Assembly (NCBI RefSeq): GCF_029542785.1
Contig: NC_083373.1
Span: 186,001-250,000, forward strand
Direction of reading: 5' to 3'
DNA: 64,000 bases
DNA from: Malassezia japonica
Lineage: Eukaryota; Basidiomycota; Malasseziomycetes; Malasseziales; Malasseziaceae
The notes beneath the pieces were generated by a model. That model worked only from the letters and a program-made list of their open reading frames with translations, did no database searches and had not been told where the DNA came from. Shown here one piece after another: positions 19,501-28,034 of this stretch. Numbering within the stretch: position 1 is the first letter of the stretch; each line of letters begins with the position of its first letter. Position numbers and translations under genes: made by a program.

Positions 19501-21889
19501 CGCCAAAGAGCGACACGCTTGAAAAGTATGCCTCGTTCGGGCGTTTCATGCCGAGGCGCGTGGGGATACAGCGCAGCGGCGTGAGCACCTTAACAATGTG
19601 GTCGCGTTGGTAGGTCGGCAGATTGCCCCATGCCCATGACAGAGTGCCAAATACCTTTTCGGCATTTGCAGGCGACTGCGTCAGGCCGTGCTCTGCGACG
19701 ACCGCTGGCGCGGGCGACGCGTCGAGCGAGACCATGTAATCGAGCCACGCAGCCACCGTTAACTCGTCCCAGCCAAACACGGTTATGAGGTCCTGCGTGC
19801 GCAGCTGGCGGGACACTTCGTACACCAAGCAGCTTGGCGGAAGCGGCACACTCGCCGGCACTTTTTGGGGCTGCAGCACCGTCTGTACGTCCGACAGTGC
19901 CTGAATCCGTGGCTCATTGTCGCCGTTGGGAATGCTGACCATTGCGCCCCGCACAAGCTTGTTGCGCAGCGCCGCGTCGTACGAAGGGTGCTCGGCAACC
20001 ATCAGCCACCACCGCAGGCACGCGACCATTTCGTCGACGCTCAGTGCGCGGCTGCCGAGCTCGCCAAAGACATCGTCCAGCGTGATATCCTGTACCATGT
20101 TGCGCGCGCGCAGCTGCGTCACAAATGTCTCGGCGCTCTCGAGGTGCTCGGCAGGGAGCACGGGCAGCTCCTTGACGAACTCGGCGAGCATCGCACTGGG
20201 AAAGCGCACTGCATCCGAGGCACGCACACCCTGCGTCGAGATCAACGAGATGCACGGGCGGCTGCAGCAGGCAAAGAAGGCGTCCTCCAGCGCAGCCGAT
20301 ACGCGCTTCGACGGCGAAGATGCGTGGAAGGAAAAGAAGCGCATCGCGTGCAGCGCACAGGCAAGCAGGTGTTCGCGGCTTCTGGCCTTTTCTTCGCCAC
20401 TCGCGCGGTCGACTTGGGCGACCCACCGTGCTCCGATACGCTGCATCTCGGCCTCGTACGCTACACGCGCAATGTATCCACCGATACCGAGCAGCTCCAT
20501 ATTCCAGCGCGCACAGTAGCGGTCGACAAAGTCGAGCGACTCGCGCTCGACGGTCGGAATAAAGCGCGCGGCCATATGTCCACTGAACGACGTCGTTTGG
20601 TGTGTCCGGAACCCAATAAAGACACGGCCCTGTGCGTCGAGCGACGGCATGAGTCCAAAGAACAGGCGGCGAACGTGCTCGTCGATCTCGGTATACGCCG
20701 ATTCCGGCGGGGGCACGCTGCTTGCCTCGAGTTCGTCCTTGCCCATAAAGACCATGTGCAGCGGCGTGGTCTTTGGCAGCTGTTTCTTGGTGCTGCGCTC
20801 AATTTCCCGCAGGAACGCGCTGTCGGCAGACACGCCCGCGTATGCAGAAATGAGCGAGAGGTGCAGCTGCGCTGGCACGAGTTCGAGCAGCCCGTCGACG
20901 TCCATGGCCGTTTCGGACGGCGTCGCGCTTGGCTTGGCTGAAAAGTTTCCGAGCGCGCTGGCGAGCATCGATGTGAGGCCTGCACCGGCCGACTTGGAAA
21001 AGGCTGAGACGAGCGACTTTTTGAGGCTCGGCCGCTCTTTCTCCGCCTCGGCAGCCGCCTCGAGCAGGACGAGGCGGGCAACGTGCAGCTGGACGTGTAG
21101 TGCCGTCGACTGCATCGTCTGCACGCGCAGCATGCGCCCCGGCGACGTGCCGTTGAGGTGGCGCGAGGGGCTCACGGCCTGGGGCGAGTCTACCTCCTTA
21201 GACAGGCGGCACAGCAGCTGGTCGTCAAGGTAGAGTGCGATGCGGCGCACACCGGTCGTAAAGGTGAGCGACGTCGCGAGGAACTGGCACAGTGCGAGCG
21301 GAGACTCGGGAAATGGCGTCGGCTCGCGCAGGGCCATCAAGAATGTCGTCCACGGCATGCCAGTCGACGACACGTCCGTCTGCGGCGACTGCGCACGCCG
21401 CGTAAAGAGGGCGTCGCCCTTCCAAAAGAAGCCCATGAGCTCGTTTCCGGACGAGACGATCGGCTCCTCGCAGATCGAAAAGAGCGAGTAGAAGCCGACA
21501 CCAAACGCACCGATGCGCTCGGGGTCGGGATTGCCTTCGGCGATGCGGCGCAGGCGGTTCCAGTCGTCGTTGCTGAACGGCTTGCCGTTATTGCGGAACG
21601 TCCACTGTGTGAGCGGCGCCGTTACATCCGGCGCACGCTTCTCGGCACTAGGCATATGCGCAGGCAGCAGTGCATGGGGCACGGTGGCGCTCGTCGCGAA
21701 CCGCAGCTCGCACTCGGTGGCGCCTGCATCGTCGGCATTTTGCAGGAGCTCACGAAAGACGGTGAACTCGGCAGAGTAGCGTGCAAGGATTTTGTCTATC
21801 AGCGCACGCTGGTTCACCGTGATAGCCTCTTCGGGACGACCATCGTCCAGCAGCGCGCGGTGCGCTGCGTCTCGAAGTCCATGCGCCAT
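16586..21889 (-). CDS. Giant HSP90-like (GHKL) ATPase, DUF3684 type, with C-terminal HExxH motif
   Basis: Intronless, 1767 residues from the ATG at 21889, chosen because homology to ATPase folds begins at once (TVNQRALIDKILARY). The Bergerat-fold motifs are clear: RELLQNADDAGA (Asn near residue 51), RNNGKPFSNDDW near 100 and GAFGVGFYSLFSI near 128. This is the sacsin/HSP90 style N-terminus of fungal DUF3684 proteins. Around residue 1430-1475 there is a CUE/UBA-like segment (VAELLQMFPAADPAYLTKLV). The C-terminus contains HELAHNLVADH at 1730-1740, matching the zinc-binding spacing of metzincins without their usual glycine. The biochemical role of the family is not known to me. DPH2 starts 13 bp downstream. 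Confidence 0.85.
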   Translation of the reverse strand: MAHGLRDAAHRALLDDGRPEEAITVNQRALIDKILARYSAEFTVFRELLQNADDAGATECELRFATSATVPHALLPAHMPSAEKRAPDVTAPLTQWTFRNNGKPFSNDDWNRLRRIAEGNPDPERIGAFGVGFYSLFSICEEPIVSSGNELMGFFWKGDALFTRRAQSPQTDVSSTGMPWTTFLMALREPTPFPESPLALCQFLATSLTFTTGVRRIALYLDDQLLCRLSKEVDSPQAVSPSRHLNGTSPGRMLRVQTMQSTALHVQLHVARLVLLEAAAEAEKERPSLKKSLVSAFSKSAGAGLTSMLASALGNFSAKPSATPSETAMDVDGLLELVPAQLHLSLISAYAGVSADSAFLREIERSTKKQLPKTTPLHMVFMGKDELEASSVPPPESAYTEIDEHVRRLFFGLMPSLDAQGRVFIGFRTHQTTSFSGHMAARFIPTVERESLDFVDRYCARWNMELLGIGGYIARVAYEAEMQRIGARWVAQVDRASGEEKARSREHLLACALHAMRFFSFHASSPSKRVSAALEDAFFACCSRPCISLISTQGVRASDAVRFPSAMLAEFVKELPVLPAEHLESAETFVTQLRARNMVQDITLDDVFGELGSRALSVDEMVACLRWWLMVAEHPSYDAALRNKLVRGAMVSIPNGDNEPRIQALSDVQTVLQPQKVPASVPLPPSCLVYEVSRQLRTQDLITVFGWDELTVAAWLDYMVSLDASPAPAVVAEHGLTQSPANAEKVFGTLSWAWGNLPTYQRDHIVKVLTPLRCIPTRLGMKRPNEAYFSSVSLFGDLPVLAFPSLMVKGNLEKLLLALHVRKHVEIQLIFDRLISAGDWSHVDLVSYLAKHRDMLSVNEMERLTSTAIFPVEGDQTGKRLRAADVYEPLDELRALRLPVLDWQGKSWRSSSDEARLITTLGLRRHPPLSELLRLASSANEDTQLRPIALQYLLSKFTSVYSATYSLRTADAFAFVPTTAGTLLPPSQVYTDAAAATMGFAVAVLPPLDAVKLQLRAHPASEMLTQRLMASPPEDEDTARRIFVFLSSCRDLATSDIRKLRSARIIPVRRGSAYVHMAPRDCYFLPESSQSIAPEYREVFDYIDFGPSAATFLRACGVSDEPSVDEVVQKLVADAPRFYKLCGSTEAYLGVLRRISEKLPSLSSETLYTVKRTPILLGLKKVPGAGDDDDATREYALRRPSEVVIVDDAHAHMLFGEHLYAAPPDDALETQLYAPLGAPYLSSLIDESYAVSNDVRRDTPRAKAVHATILERTPLFLFEKRASGRKEIQREFEWLKDALVVVDVGGQGVQLTRTLRHGQTSAKDVQQCSAMAVMQRKALVLHLAAGLDVDWFEVALALTKFLLTKQQLQEVLLLMTVLSTPLRSLKRKGFNVDKMLAQQRPAPSAPVKEEALDVKACVAELLQMFPAADPAYLTKLVQSFPSEHMERASEVLLENKYPRRHVEPEKPRLPPHDAFDAFEDAMGAPPEKGLVPRAPEPAPAPPVPENGLGMVPTRPGGPMPPLDVGALQGANGGLFQHWKNKFTGNKLSSLANGSSSIQRAPQGPLTQPPRDDQPIAPASNIRQHVQQAIQASRPDGSRVIQSQAETREVRQAASSYCDVSGITTDLRLAGQVAGMNVYASVELDPAKMLEHNAGALERLIHHVYGPIGAIFQVDPRALNVFCDTKGPSIAFNRGGSLFLNLRYYLAWHDEDVRAGRLATPLISVYFSVAHELAHNLVADHNSEHEFYFSSIAEEHFLGLAKYIAQLG

Positions 21890-22156
21890 GGAGAGCGAGG
21901 TGGAGGCCGCGTGTTGGTTGTGGAGGTGAGCAAGGGAAGGGAGGGGAGTGGGCGAGGGGAGGAACGGGGGTGATGAGACAATGGCACGGCGAGCCAACGT
22001 ATCGACGCAATCAGCCCAAGCCTGCGTACGTAGGCACCATTCGAAAGCGATCCGCTGAGGATCGCCACTGATTTCGACGCTCGAAGGGACAGCACTATGG
22101 ACCTTTCTCCCCGTCCACCCGAACACACAAGGCGCTGATGACCGTATTTCTACGCT

Positions 22157-24463
22157 CTACAGACCGATAATCTCCTCCAGCTGCAGGGCATTCACGTCGC
22201 GTTCCTCGCACTTGCGCGCAAGGTCCGGGCGCTGCATCAGTTCGAGCGAGACACGCAGAATTTCCCAGAGCGAGTTGTTTTGAACGCCGCGCAGTTCGTG
22301 CGGCAGATCATCCTCCGACGCATGCTGCAGCGTCAGGGCCGTGTACGAGTGCTCTGCTGCCTCTTGGTACATCTTCAAGTTCAGGCACGAGATGCTCAGA
22401 TTAAAGTGGCAACGCGCAAAGCCGGGGCGCAGGCTCAGCGCCTGGTGGTAGTACTCGAGCGACTCGCTCGCGCGGCCCGAGTTGCTGAGCGTCGCGCCGA
22501 TACGGTTGTACAAGAGCCAGTCGTCCGGGCGCGCCTCGAGTGCCGCACTGAAGCAGTCCACGGCCTTGTCATACTCGCTACACGAGTTGAACAGGACGCC
22601 GAGCGCAACCTGGACGTCCGCGTCGATCGAGTCGCCGCCAGCGACGCCCGAGCGCGCCATCGCCATTAGGGTGCTCGCGAGGCGTTTGTGGCGGTCGGCG
22701 TTGCGTCCCGCGTGCGAGCGCACCACGTCCTGGTAGGTATCGTTCACCTGGATCCAGCGCTCGATCGACTCGAGCGCCGCGTCGCGGTCGTTTTCGTTGG
22801 TATAGCTGACGGACAGTGCGAGCCACGCCTCCTTCATGCGCGGGTTGATCTCGACCGCCTTGCGCAGCGCCGCGATCGCCTGCTTCTCCCGCTCGTTCTC
22901 CTGCTGGCGCAGACCGAGGCCGTACCACGCATCGGCCTTGGACGGATCGGACTGCACCGCCGCCTCGTGCTCGAGCACGCTGTCCTCCGACGTCGGCACA
23001 CGCGAGTGCATCGAATGCTGGTACGTGCGGTCCGCCCCATATGGATTGTTCTCGTGGAAGCGGTAGTCCGGCGCGGTGAACGGGAACGGCTCGCGCGTCT
23101 TGTCGCGTCCATAGATCCCAGTCTCGGACGCCTCAAACTCGTCCCAGTCGCTCTGCAGCTTGGCCCACTCGGCCTCTTGCGCGCTTACGCGGCCGCGGCC
23201 TTGCGTGCCTTGCCACGCGCGACCGACAAAGTCCTCGTCCTCGTGCTGGGGCTGCTCGGTCATGACGTCTTCTTCCCAGTGCCCCTGGCGCGCGCCCGGC
23301 ACGTTGCCGCCCATCGACGTCCACTTGCTATACTCGGCCGCGACAGGGTCGCCTTCGCGCGCTTGCTGCATGGCATCTTCGCGCATACGCGCAGCCACGT
23401 CGCCGCCGTCGCCGATAAAGGCATTCTTGCGCATGTCCTCGGCACGCTCGCGGCCTTCGCGCGCAGCGTCTTCCTGCTCCCAAAACTCTTGGAGGCTCAT
23501 GCCTTGGTCTGCACGCGCCTGGAGGAGCGGATCGCGCTGGGTATGCGTGTACTGCGCGTTGCGCTGCTGCATCGCCTCGGCGCCCTCGCGCATCATCGCG
23601 TCGAGTTCGGCCTGCGTCGGCGGTCCGCTGGACGCCTTGCCCTTGCCTTTGTCGACCTGGCCGTGGCTGTCGACGATCGACGTGCCTTGGACCTCTGCCT
23701 GGCGGTCGCGCAGCTTGCGCATCAGCTGCAGAAACTCGCTCTGCTGGAATTTGTCGCTGCTGTCGTGCTCGACACTCGACAGGAGGCGCGCGGCGGTCTC
23801 AGCGAGCTCGTCCGCGTCCATCGCGCCGAGCTGCTCGTCGCTCGGCATCGTCGCCGGCGCAGAACTCTGGGCGCGGTGCTGCGCATCGACCGCGGTAAAC
23901 GCAGAGTCCCACGACGAGCTGTTCATCGTCTCGAGCGGCCCCCGCTGCACCTCGGCGGCGCGCTGCTGGTAGGCAGGGCCGGCGTGCATGCCGCCTTGAA
24001 AGTGAGGGCGGAACATGGGCTGCATCCCGTACCGCGGCACAAAGCCGACTGGTCCCTCTTGCTGGGGCGCCGCCGCCACCGGCGCCGCCGCGGGGCGGTA
24101 GGCCATAAAGTCGCGTGCCCACGCCGGCGTCGCCGCCGCCGCATGCGACGACGAGGGCTGCGCGCGCTGGAACGACGCCTCCATGTCGCGCCACGAGCCC
24201 ACCTGGCTCACGGGCGGCAGCGCGTTGCGCATCTGGTCCACATGGAACGGCGCCACCTCCGGGCGCTCCTGCCCGAAGAACGCGGGGTCCTGCGCGGCGG
24301 CCGGGCGGGTGCGGAACCCCCCCGGCCGTCCATCGGCCACCGAACCACTACGATGTGTATCAAACTGTGACCCGCGGTCCTGGCCGAACCGCTTGCCGAG
24401 CTGCTGCAGCGGATTCACCGGGCCGCACTCGGCACCCCCGCCCAGCATCTCTGGAAGGGACAT
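22157..24463 (-). CDS. PEX5: Peroxisomal PTS1 import receptor Pex5
   Basis: Intronless, 768 residues from MSLPEMLGGGAECGPVNPLQ; Cys13 sits where Pex5 proteins carry the conserved cysteine used for mono-ubiquitination and recycling. The N-terminal half is disordered with several WxxxF/Y-type motifs (WARDF, WDSAF) that in the family bind Pex13/Pex14. From about residue 508 to 725 there are TPR repeats, including DAWYGLGLRQQENEREKQAI, ALGVLFNSCSEYDKAVDCF, and WLLYNRIGATLSNSGRASES, the PTS1-binding part. SPS19 in this window ends in SKL and is a predicted cargo. The frame is open upstream of the ATG and continues into the last exon of AIP1, whose stop codon lies only 35 bp away. Confidence 0.94.
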   Translation of the reverse strand: MSLPEMLGGGAECGPVNPLQQLGKRFGQDRGSQFDTHRSGSVADGRPGGFRTRPAAAQDPAFFGQERPEVAPFHVDQMRNALPPVSQVGSWRDMEASFQRAQPSSSHAAAATPAWARDFMAYRPAAAPVAAAPQQEGPVGFVPRYGMQPMFRPHFQGGMHAGPAYQQRAAEVQRGPLETMNSSSWDSAFTAVDAQHRAQSSAPATMPSDEQLGAMDADELAETAARLLSSVEHDSSDKFQQSEFLQLMRKLRDRQAEVQGTSIVDSHGQVDKGKGKASSGPPTQAELDAMMREGAEAMQQRNAQYTHTQRDPLLQARADQGMSLQEFWEQEDAAREGRERAEDMRKNAFIGDGGDVAARMREDAMQQAREGDPVAAEYSKWTSMGGNVPGARQGHWEEDVMTEQPQHEDEDFVGRAWQGTQGRGRVSAQEAEWAKLQSDWDEFEASETGIYGRDKTREPFPFTAPDYRFHENNPYGADRTYQHSMHSRVPTSEDSVLEHEAAVQSDPSKADAWYGLGLRQQENEREKQAIAALRKAVEINPRMKEAWLALSVSYTNENDRDAALESIERWIQVNDTYQDVVRSHAGRNADRHKRLASTLMAMARSGVAGGDSIDADVQVALGVLFNSCSEYDKAVDCFSAALEARPDDWLLYNRIGATLSNSGRASESLEYYHQALSLRPGFARCHFNLSISCLNLKMYQEAAEHSYTALTLQHASEDDLPHELRGVQNNSLWEILRVSLELMQRPDLARKCEERDVNALQLEEIIGL

Positions 24464-24498
24464 GGTGGGTGGCAACCCTGGCTGACTAATTTCAGGGA

Positions 24499-26364
24499 CT
24501 ACGGGAGGTCCACATGCCACTGCGTCAGATCGATCACGTACCGTACGCACGACGCCGTCGGCGCCGGCCGACGCCAGCCCGTTGTCCGTCCAGGCGACGC
24601 CGGCCGCACCACCGGCGTGCGCGTTCTTGTAGACAGCATGTTTCATAGGCCGCTCCACCGACCACACAAAGACGTGCGTGTCGAGCGACGCACTCGCACA
24701 GTGCGTTCCTTCAACGTTCCACGCGAGCGCCGCAATGCGGCCCGAGTGAAAGACCCAGTGCGAGAGTTTGAGCTGGGTAAGAAACGGGACGTACCGATTG
24801 TGCTTTGACATCGTACACGAGCACCTTGCCGGACGACTCGCCCGCGGCAAGCAGCGTGCCATCTGGCGAAAAGGCGAGCGCAGTGATGGTGCTGCGGCCG
24901 TTCTCGAGGGTCGCGACCGGCTTCCAGTCGGAAAAGAGGTGCACCTTGGCGTCCTCCGTGCCGACAGCGACCATTTTGCCGTTGTCGACCTGCGCACCGA
25001 CCGCGGTCACGTTGCCGACTTGAAGCGACGCGGCGCTGTGGTGGTCCACCGCGTCGGTCACAACGTCGATGCCTTGCTCGCTCGCGACGAGCGCCGCCAT
25101 CGGCGTCACCGCGAGGCTGCGCGGCTGCGCGGTGAGCGAGATCGGTGCGCTGACCGTGTCCTGGATGCGGCGCAGCGCATCGTCCAGCGATACGTAGTCG
25201 ATCTCGGCCTCGCGTGCAGCCACGCCGACAATGCTCGGCGCGCCGCTCGCGAGGGGCTCAGCAGAGACGTTGCCCGACGTGTATTCGTACACACGTCCGT
25301 CGTACGAGCCGGCGACAAGCGAGTGGCGCAGCGGAGCGTACGCCAGCGACGATATGCCTTTGGTCGGCGCAAAGAGCACGCGAGCCTCGAGTGACGCGCT
25401 GCTCAGCGCAAAGTCCAAGACGTACAGCGCACCGCCGAGACCGACAGCGATAAGCACTTGGGGCTGTGCCCAGACGAGGCCGACGAGCTGCGCGTCGACC
25501 TTGGACGCAGCCCGCTCGGTCGCGTCCCACGTCGCTACGCACTCCCCGTTCTCGACGCGCCACACTTTGACGAGGCCATCCGCGCCGGCCGTCGCGAGGT
25601 GCTTGCTGTCCGGCGCGTAGCTCACGCCGTACACGGTGCCGTTGTGCGCCTGCTGCTCGCCGAGCGCCTGCTGCTGGTCGCCGCTCTGGCCGTCATAGAC
25701 CAGCACCTGGCCGTCGGAGCCACACGAGGCAAACGTCGAGCCGTCCGCGGCGTAGGCAACGTCCTGCACAAAGCGCGTGTGGCCGCTCAGTGTCTTGCTG
25801 TACTTGAACGGGACGCCGGTGTAGAACACGACGTGCGTATCGTCGCCTGCCGTCACCGCACGAAACGGGCGCTGGCGGCGGATCGCCACAGCGTTGATCG
25901 GCTTGCTGTGTCCCGAAATCTCGCCGACGCTCGAGCCCGAGTCAAAGAGGAACGCGTGCCCGAATCGCTCGCGGCCGTCGCCGACCGCAATGATGCGCTT
26001 GCTCTCGCCGTCCCACTGAAGATCGGTAATCTTGCCGGACAGCGCCTGCGTCTGCAGCTTGAGCATCAGCTCGCCGCTCGCGAGATCCCACACTCGCACC
26101 AAGCCGGACGTGTCGCCGCTCGCCGCATAAAAGCCGCTGGGCGCAATGCGCGCGACCGTCACAGGGTGGGCGTGCTGGGCATAGACCAACGTCGACTGGG
26201 GGTTCTGTGTGAGCACAATGACCTACTTCGAGATCGCGGAGGAATACGGTACGCCCTTGGCAGTACACGACTTTCTTTCCATCAGGACTCGCACTGAGCT
26301 TCGTGGACGAGCCACGCGTCACGGCAGGGTTTGCAGCGTACGTCGCGTCCACACGCAGCGCCAT
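24499..26364 (-). CDS. AIP1: Actin-interacting protein 1 (WDR1 family)
   Basis: Four exons (26227-26364, 24795-26204, 24542-24772, 24499-24519), all three introns exactly 22 nt, give 599 residues, the normal length. The start aligns with other Aip1 proteins (about 16 residues before VTRGSSTKL). WD repeats include VARIAPSGFYAASGDTSGLV, GSSVGEISGHSKPINAV, FVQDVAYAADGSTFASCGSD and LATAGADGLVKVW, in the two-propeller order of the family. The last exon adds only WHVDLP and a stop after GADGVVRT. Aip1 works with cofilin to disassemble actin filaments. If the final intron stays in, the frame misses this stop and runs into PEX5. The divergent Nudix gene begins 38 bp from its ATG. Confidence 0.94.
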
Positions 26365-26402
26365 GGCGGGAAGTGGACAGTGCGCGCCACGTGCTCTCCA
26401 CC
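26365..26402. promoter_or_regulatory. 38-bp divergent promoter of AIP1 and the Nudix gene
   Basis: Only 38 bp separate the two divergent start codons. The spacer contains one CACGTG palindrome at 26388-26393 and no TATA box. Since both N-termini match their families, transcription start sites must lie at or within the opposite coding region, or the leaders must be extremely short. Confidence 0.6.
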
Positions 26403-27404
26403 ATGGCGAGCTTGCTGGACGTCGTGCGCCAGTGCCAGAACGACAACCCGTGGGAAGACAAGAGCCTGCGCGCATTCTGCGTCGATGGTGTGCAGATAGG
26501 ATTCGTGCCGGAGCATGTGCTCAGCGTGATTGAGGCCTACCTCGCAAAAGAGCCGTCGGTCGTCGTCATCGAAAAGGACGTGCTCACCTTTCGCCCGGAC
26601 GCCGACGCGGCGCAGCGCAGTAGAGACATGGCGCGCCTCGTGGAATGGATGCGCGATACAAAGAAGTTCCCGGATCCGCTCGACGGTAGGTTGCAGCGCT
26701 GACGCAGGCTGGCGCAACGAGCGGTACAATATCTATGGCCCCGGCACGGACGGTGCGCGGTCCTCGGTCGCATTTACGCTTGAGCGCGCGGCGTGCGGCC
26801 TGTTTGGTCTGACGACCTTTGGCGTGCATCTTACGGTAGGTTGTGTGGCTGATATAGGCCTATCTTCCCGATGGCCGCATCTGGGTGCCGCGTCGCTCGC
26901 GTACCAAGCAGACCTGGCCGGGATACTACGACAACTCGGTCGCTGGCGGCATCACGGCCGGCGATCCGCCTATGGAGTCGATCGTGCGCGAGTGCCAGGA
27001 AGAGGCGGGCCTCCAAGAGGAGCATGTGCGCCCATACATCAAGGTACGTCGTCTGACTGACGCAGCAAACCGGCCTCATCACCTACTTCTACAAGACAAC
27101 CGGAGGATGGCGGCAGCCCGAGATGCAGTACATCTACGACCTTGCGCTGCCCTCGGATGCGATCCAGCTTGCGCCGGGAGACGGCGAGGCAGAGTCGTTC
27201 GACCTGCTCGACATCCCCACGGTGCTCGACCTGATGCGTGCAGGCAAGTTCAAGGCCAACTGTACCCTGGGTACGTAATTTTTGTCTGACACAGTCCTCA
27301 TCGACTTCCTGATGCGACACGGCTGGCTGACGGCGGAAAACGAGAAGGATTATACCGAGATTGTGTCGCTGCTGCACACGCCCCTGCGTCTTCCTACGCC
27401 GTGA
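26403..27404 (+). CDS. DUF4743-Nudix hydrolase
   Basis: Five exons (26403-26685, 26708-26835, 26858-27043, 27066-27270, 27295-27404) with introns of 22, 22, 22 and 24 nt give 303 residues. The N-terminal half is a DUF4743-type region ([31 protein letters not shown] across intron 1, [19 protein letters not shown]). The Nudix box is [20 protein letters not shown] followed by AGL, a match to Gx5Ex7REUxEEx with the usual catalytic glutamates. Relatives such as yeast YJR142W and plant NUDT20/24 act on damaged thiamine diphosphate derivatives; that substrate is inference here. Two donors are GTAGGT instead of GTACGT. The start codon is 38 bp from that of AIP1. Confidence 0.88.
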
Positions 27405-27624
27405 GCGAAAAAAAAAAATAGCACGCATGTCAGAGCTCCTTCATCTGCACGCTGCCAACCTTCGATCAACACACACACAGCGACTCGGTCGCACGCTTTG
27501 CAGTCCAGCATAGATTTTGGATTGTACATCACTGCACAAGTAACTGCATGATCCACCTAATACGGGGCATATGTGCCATAGCACGACATGAGGAAGAAAA
27601 TACAGCAAGACAACAGCTCAGCAT

Positions 27625-27879
27625 TTAGATGTTGAGCTTGGTGCGGCGCCAGTGGCGACGGTTCTTGTTGTACTGGATCTTGTTGTCCGTCTTCATGCGG
27701 AACCAGTTAGGGATGGGGCTGCGTTGTTAGCATCGTTCTCTCAACAGCCCGCCACCCGCGGCGGGGACGTCAAATACGTACCGGTTCTGGCGCGAGGCCT
27801 TGGCAAGGGTGACCTTGGTGCGGAAAGACTTGTTCGAGGGCTGCACGGTCAGTACGCCATACCACCCTCTACCTACCAT
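27625..27879 (-). CDS. RPL39: 60S ribosomal protein eL39
   Basis: Three exons (27877-27879, 27782-27840, 27625-27718) give 51 residues: M, then [20 protein letters not shown], then [20 protein letters not shown] and [10 protein letters not shown]. This is the complete basic eL39 protein that lines the ribosomal exit tunnel. The first exon is just the ATG, a common arrangement in fungal ribosomal protein genes. Its introns are the exception in this window: 36 nt and 63 nt, the latter the longest intron found. A TCACGTG box lies at 27943-27949 in the 155-bp divergent promoter shared with SPS19. The gene is too short in any single frame to appear as a long open frame. Confidence 0.95.
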
Positions 27880-28034
27880 TTCAGACGCTCCAAGAGTGGT
27901 AAAGAAGTAGCAGCCGCGGTTGCGGTCCTGAGGTAGGTAATGTCACGTGCAAAACTACAAACGGTTTTCATGTAGTCCGGCGTCGCATCTCCACCGGCGC
28001 CCGTGCGAGCGCTAACTCCGCACTCCGCATTATC

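Noticed and set aside
21890..22126. N-terminal extension of the giant ATPase to 22126
   Set aside because: The extension is low-complexity (PPFLPSPTPLPSLAH) and unlike the family; the ATG at 21889 directly precedes the ATPase fold.
22688..24370. 560-codon plus-strand open frame opposite PEX5
   Set aside because: Composition is Arg/Leu/Ala/His-rich and mirrors PEX5 codons; PEX5 has clear TPR motifs on the other strand.
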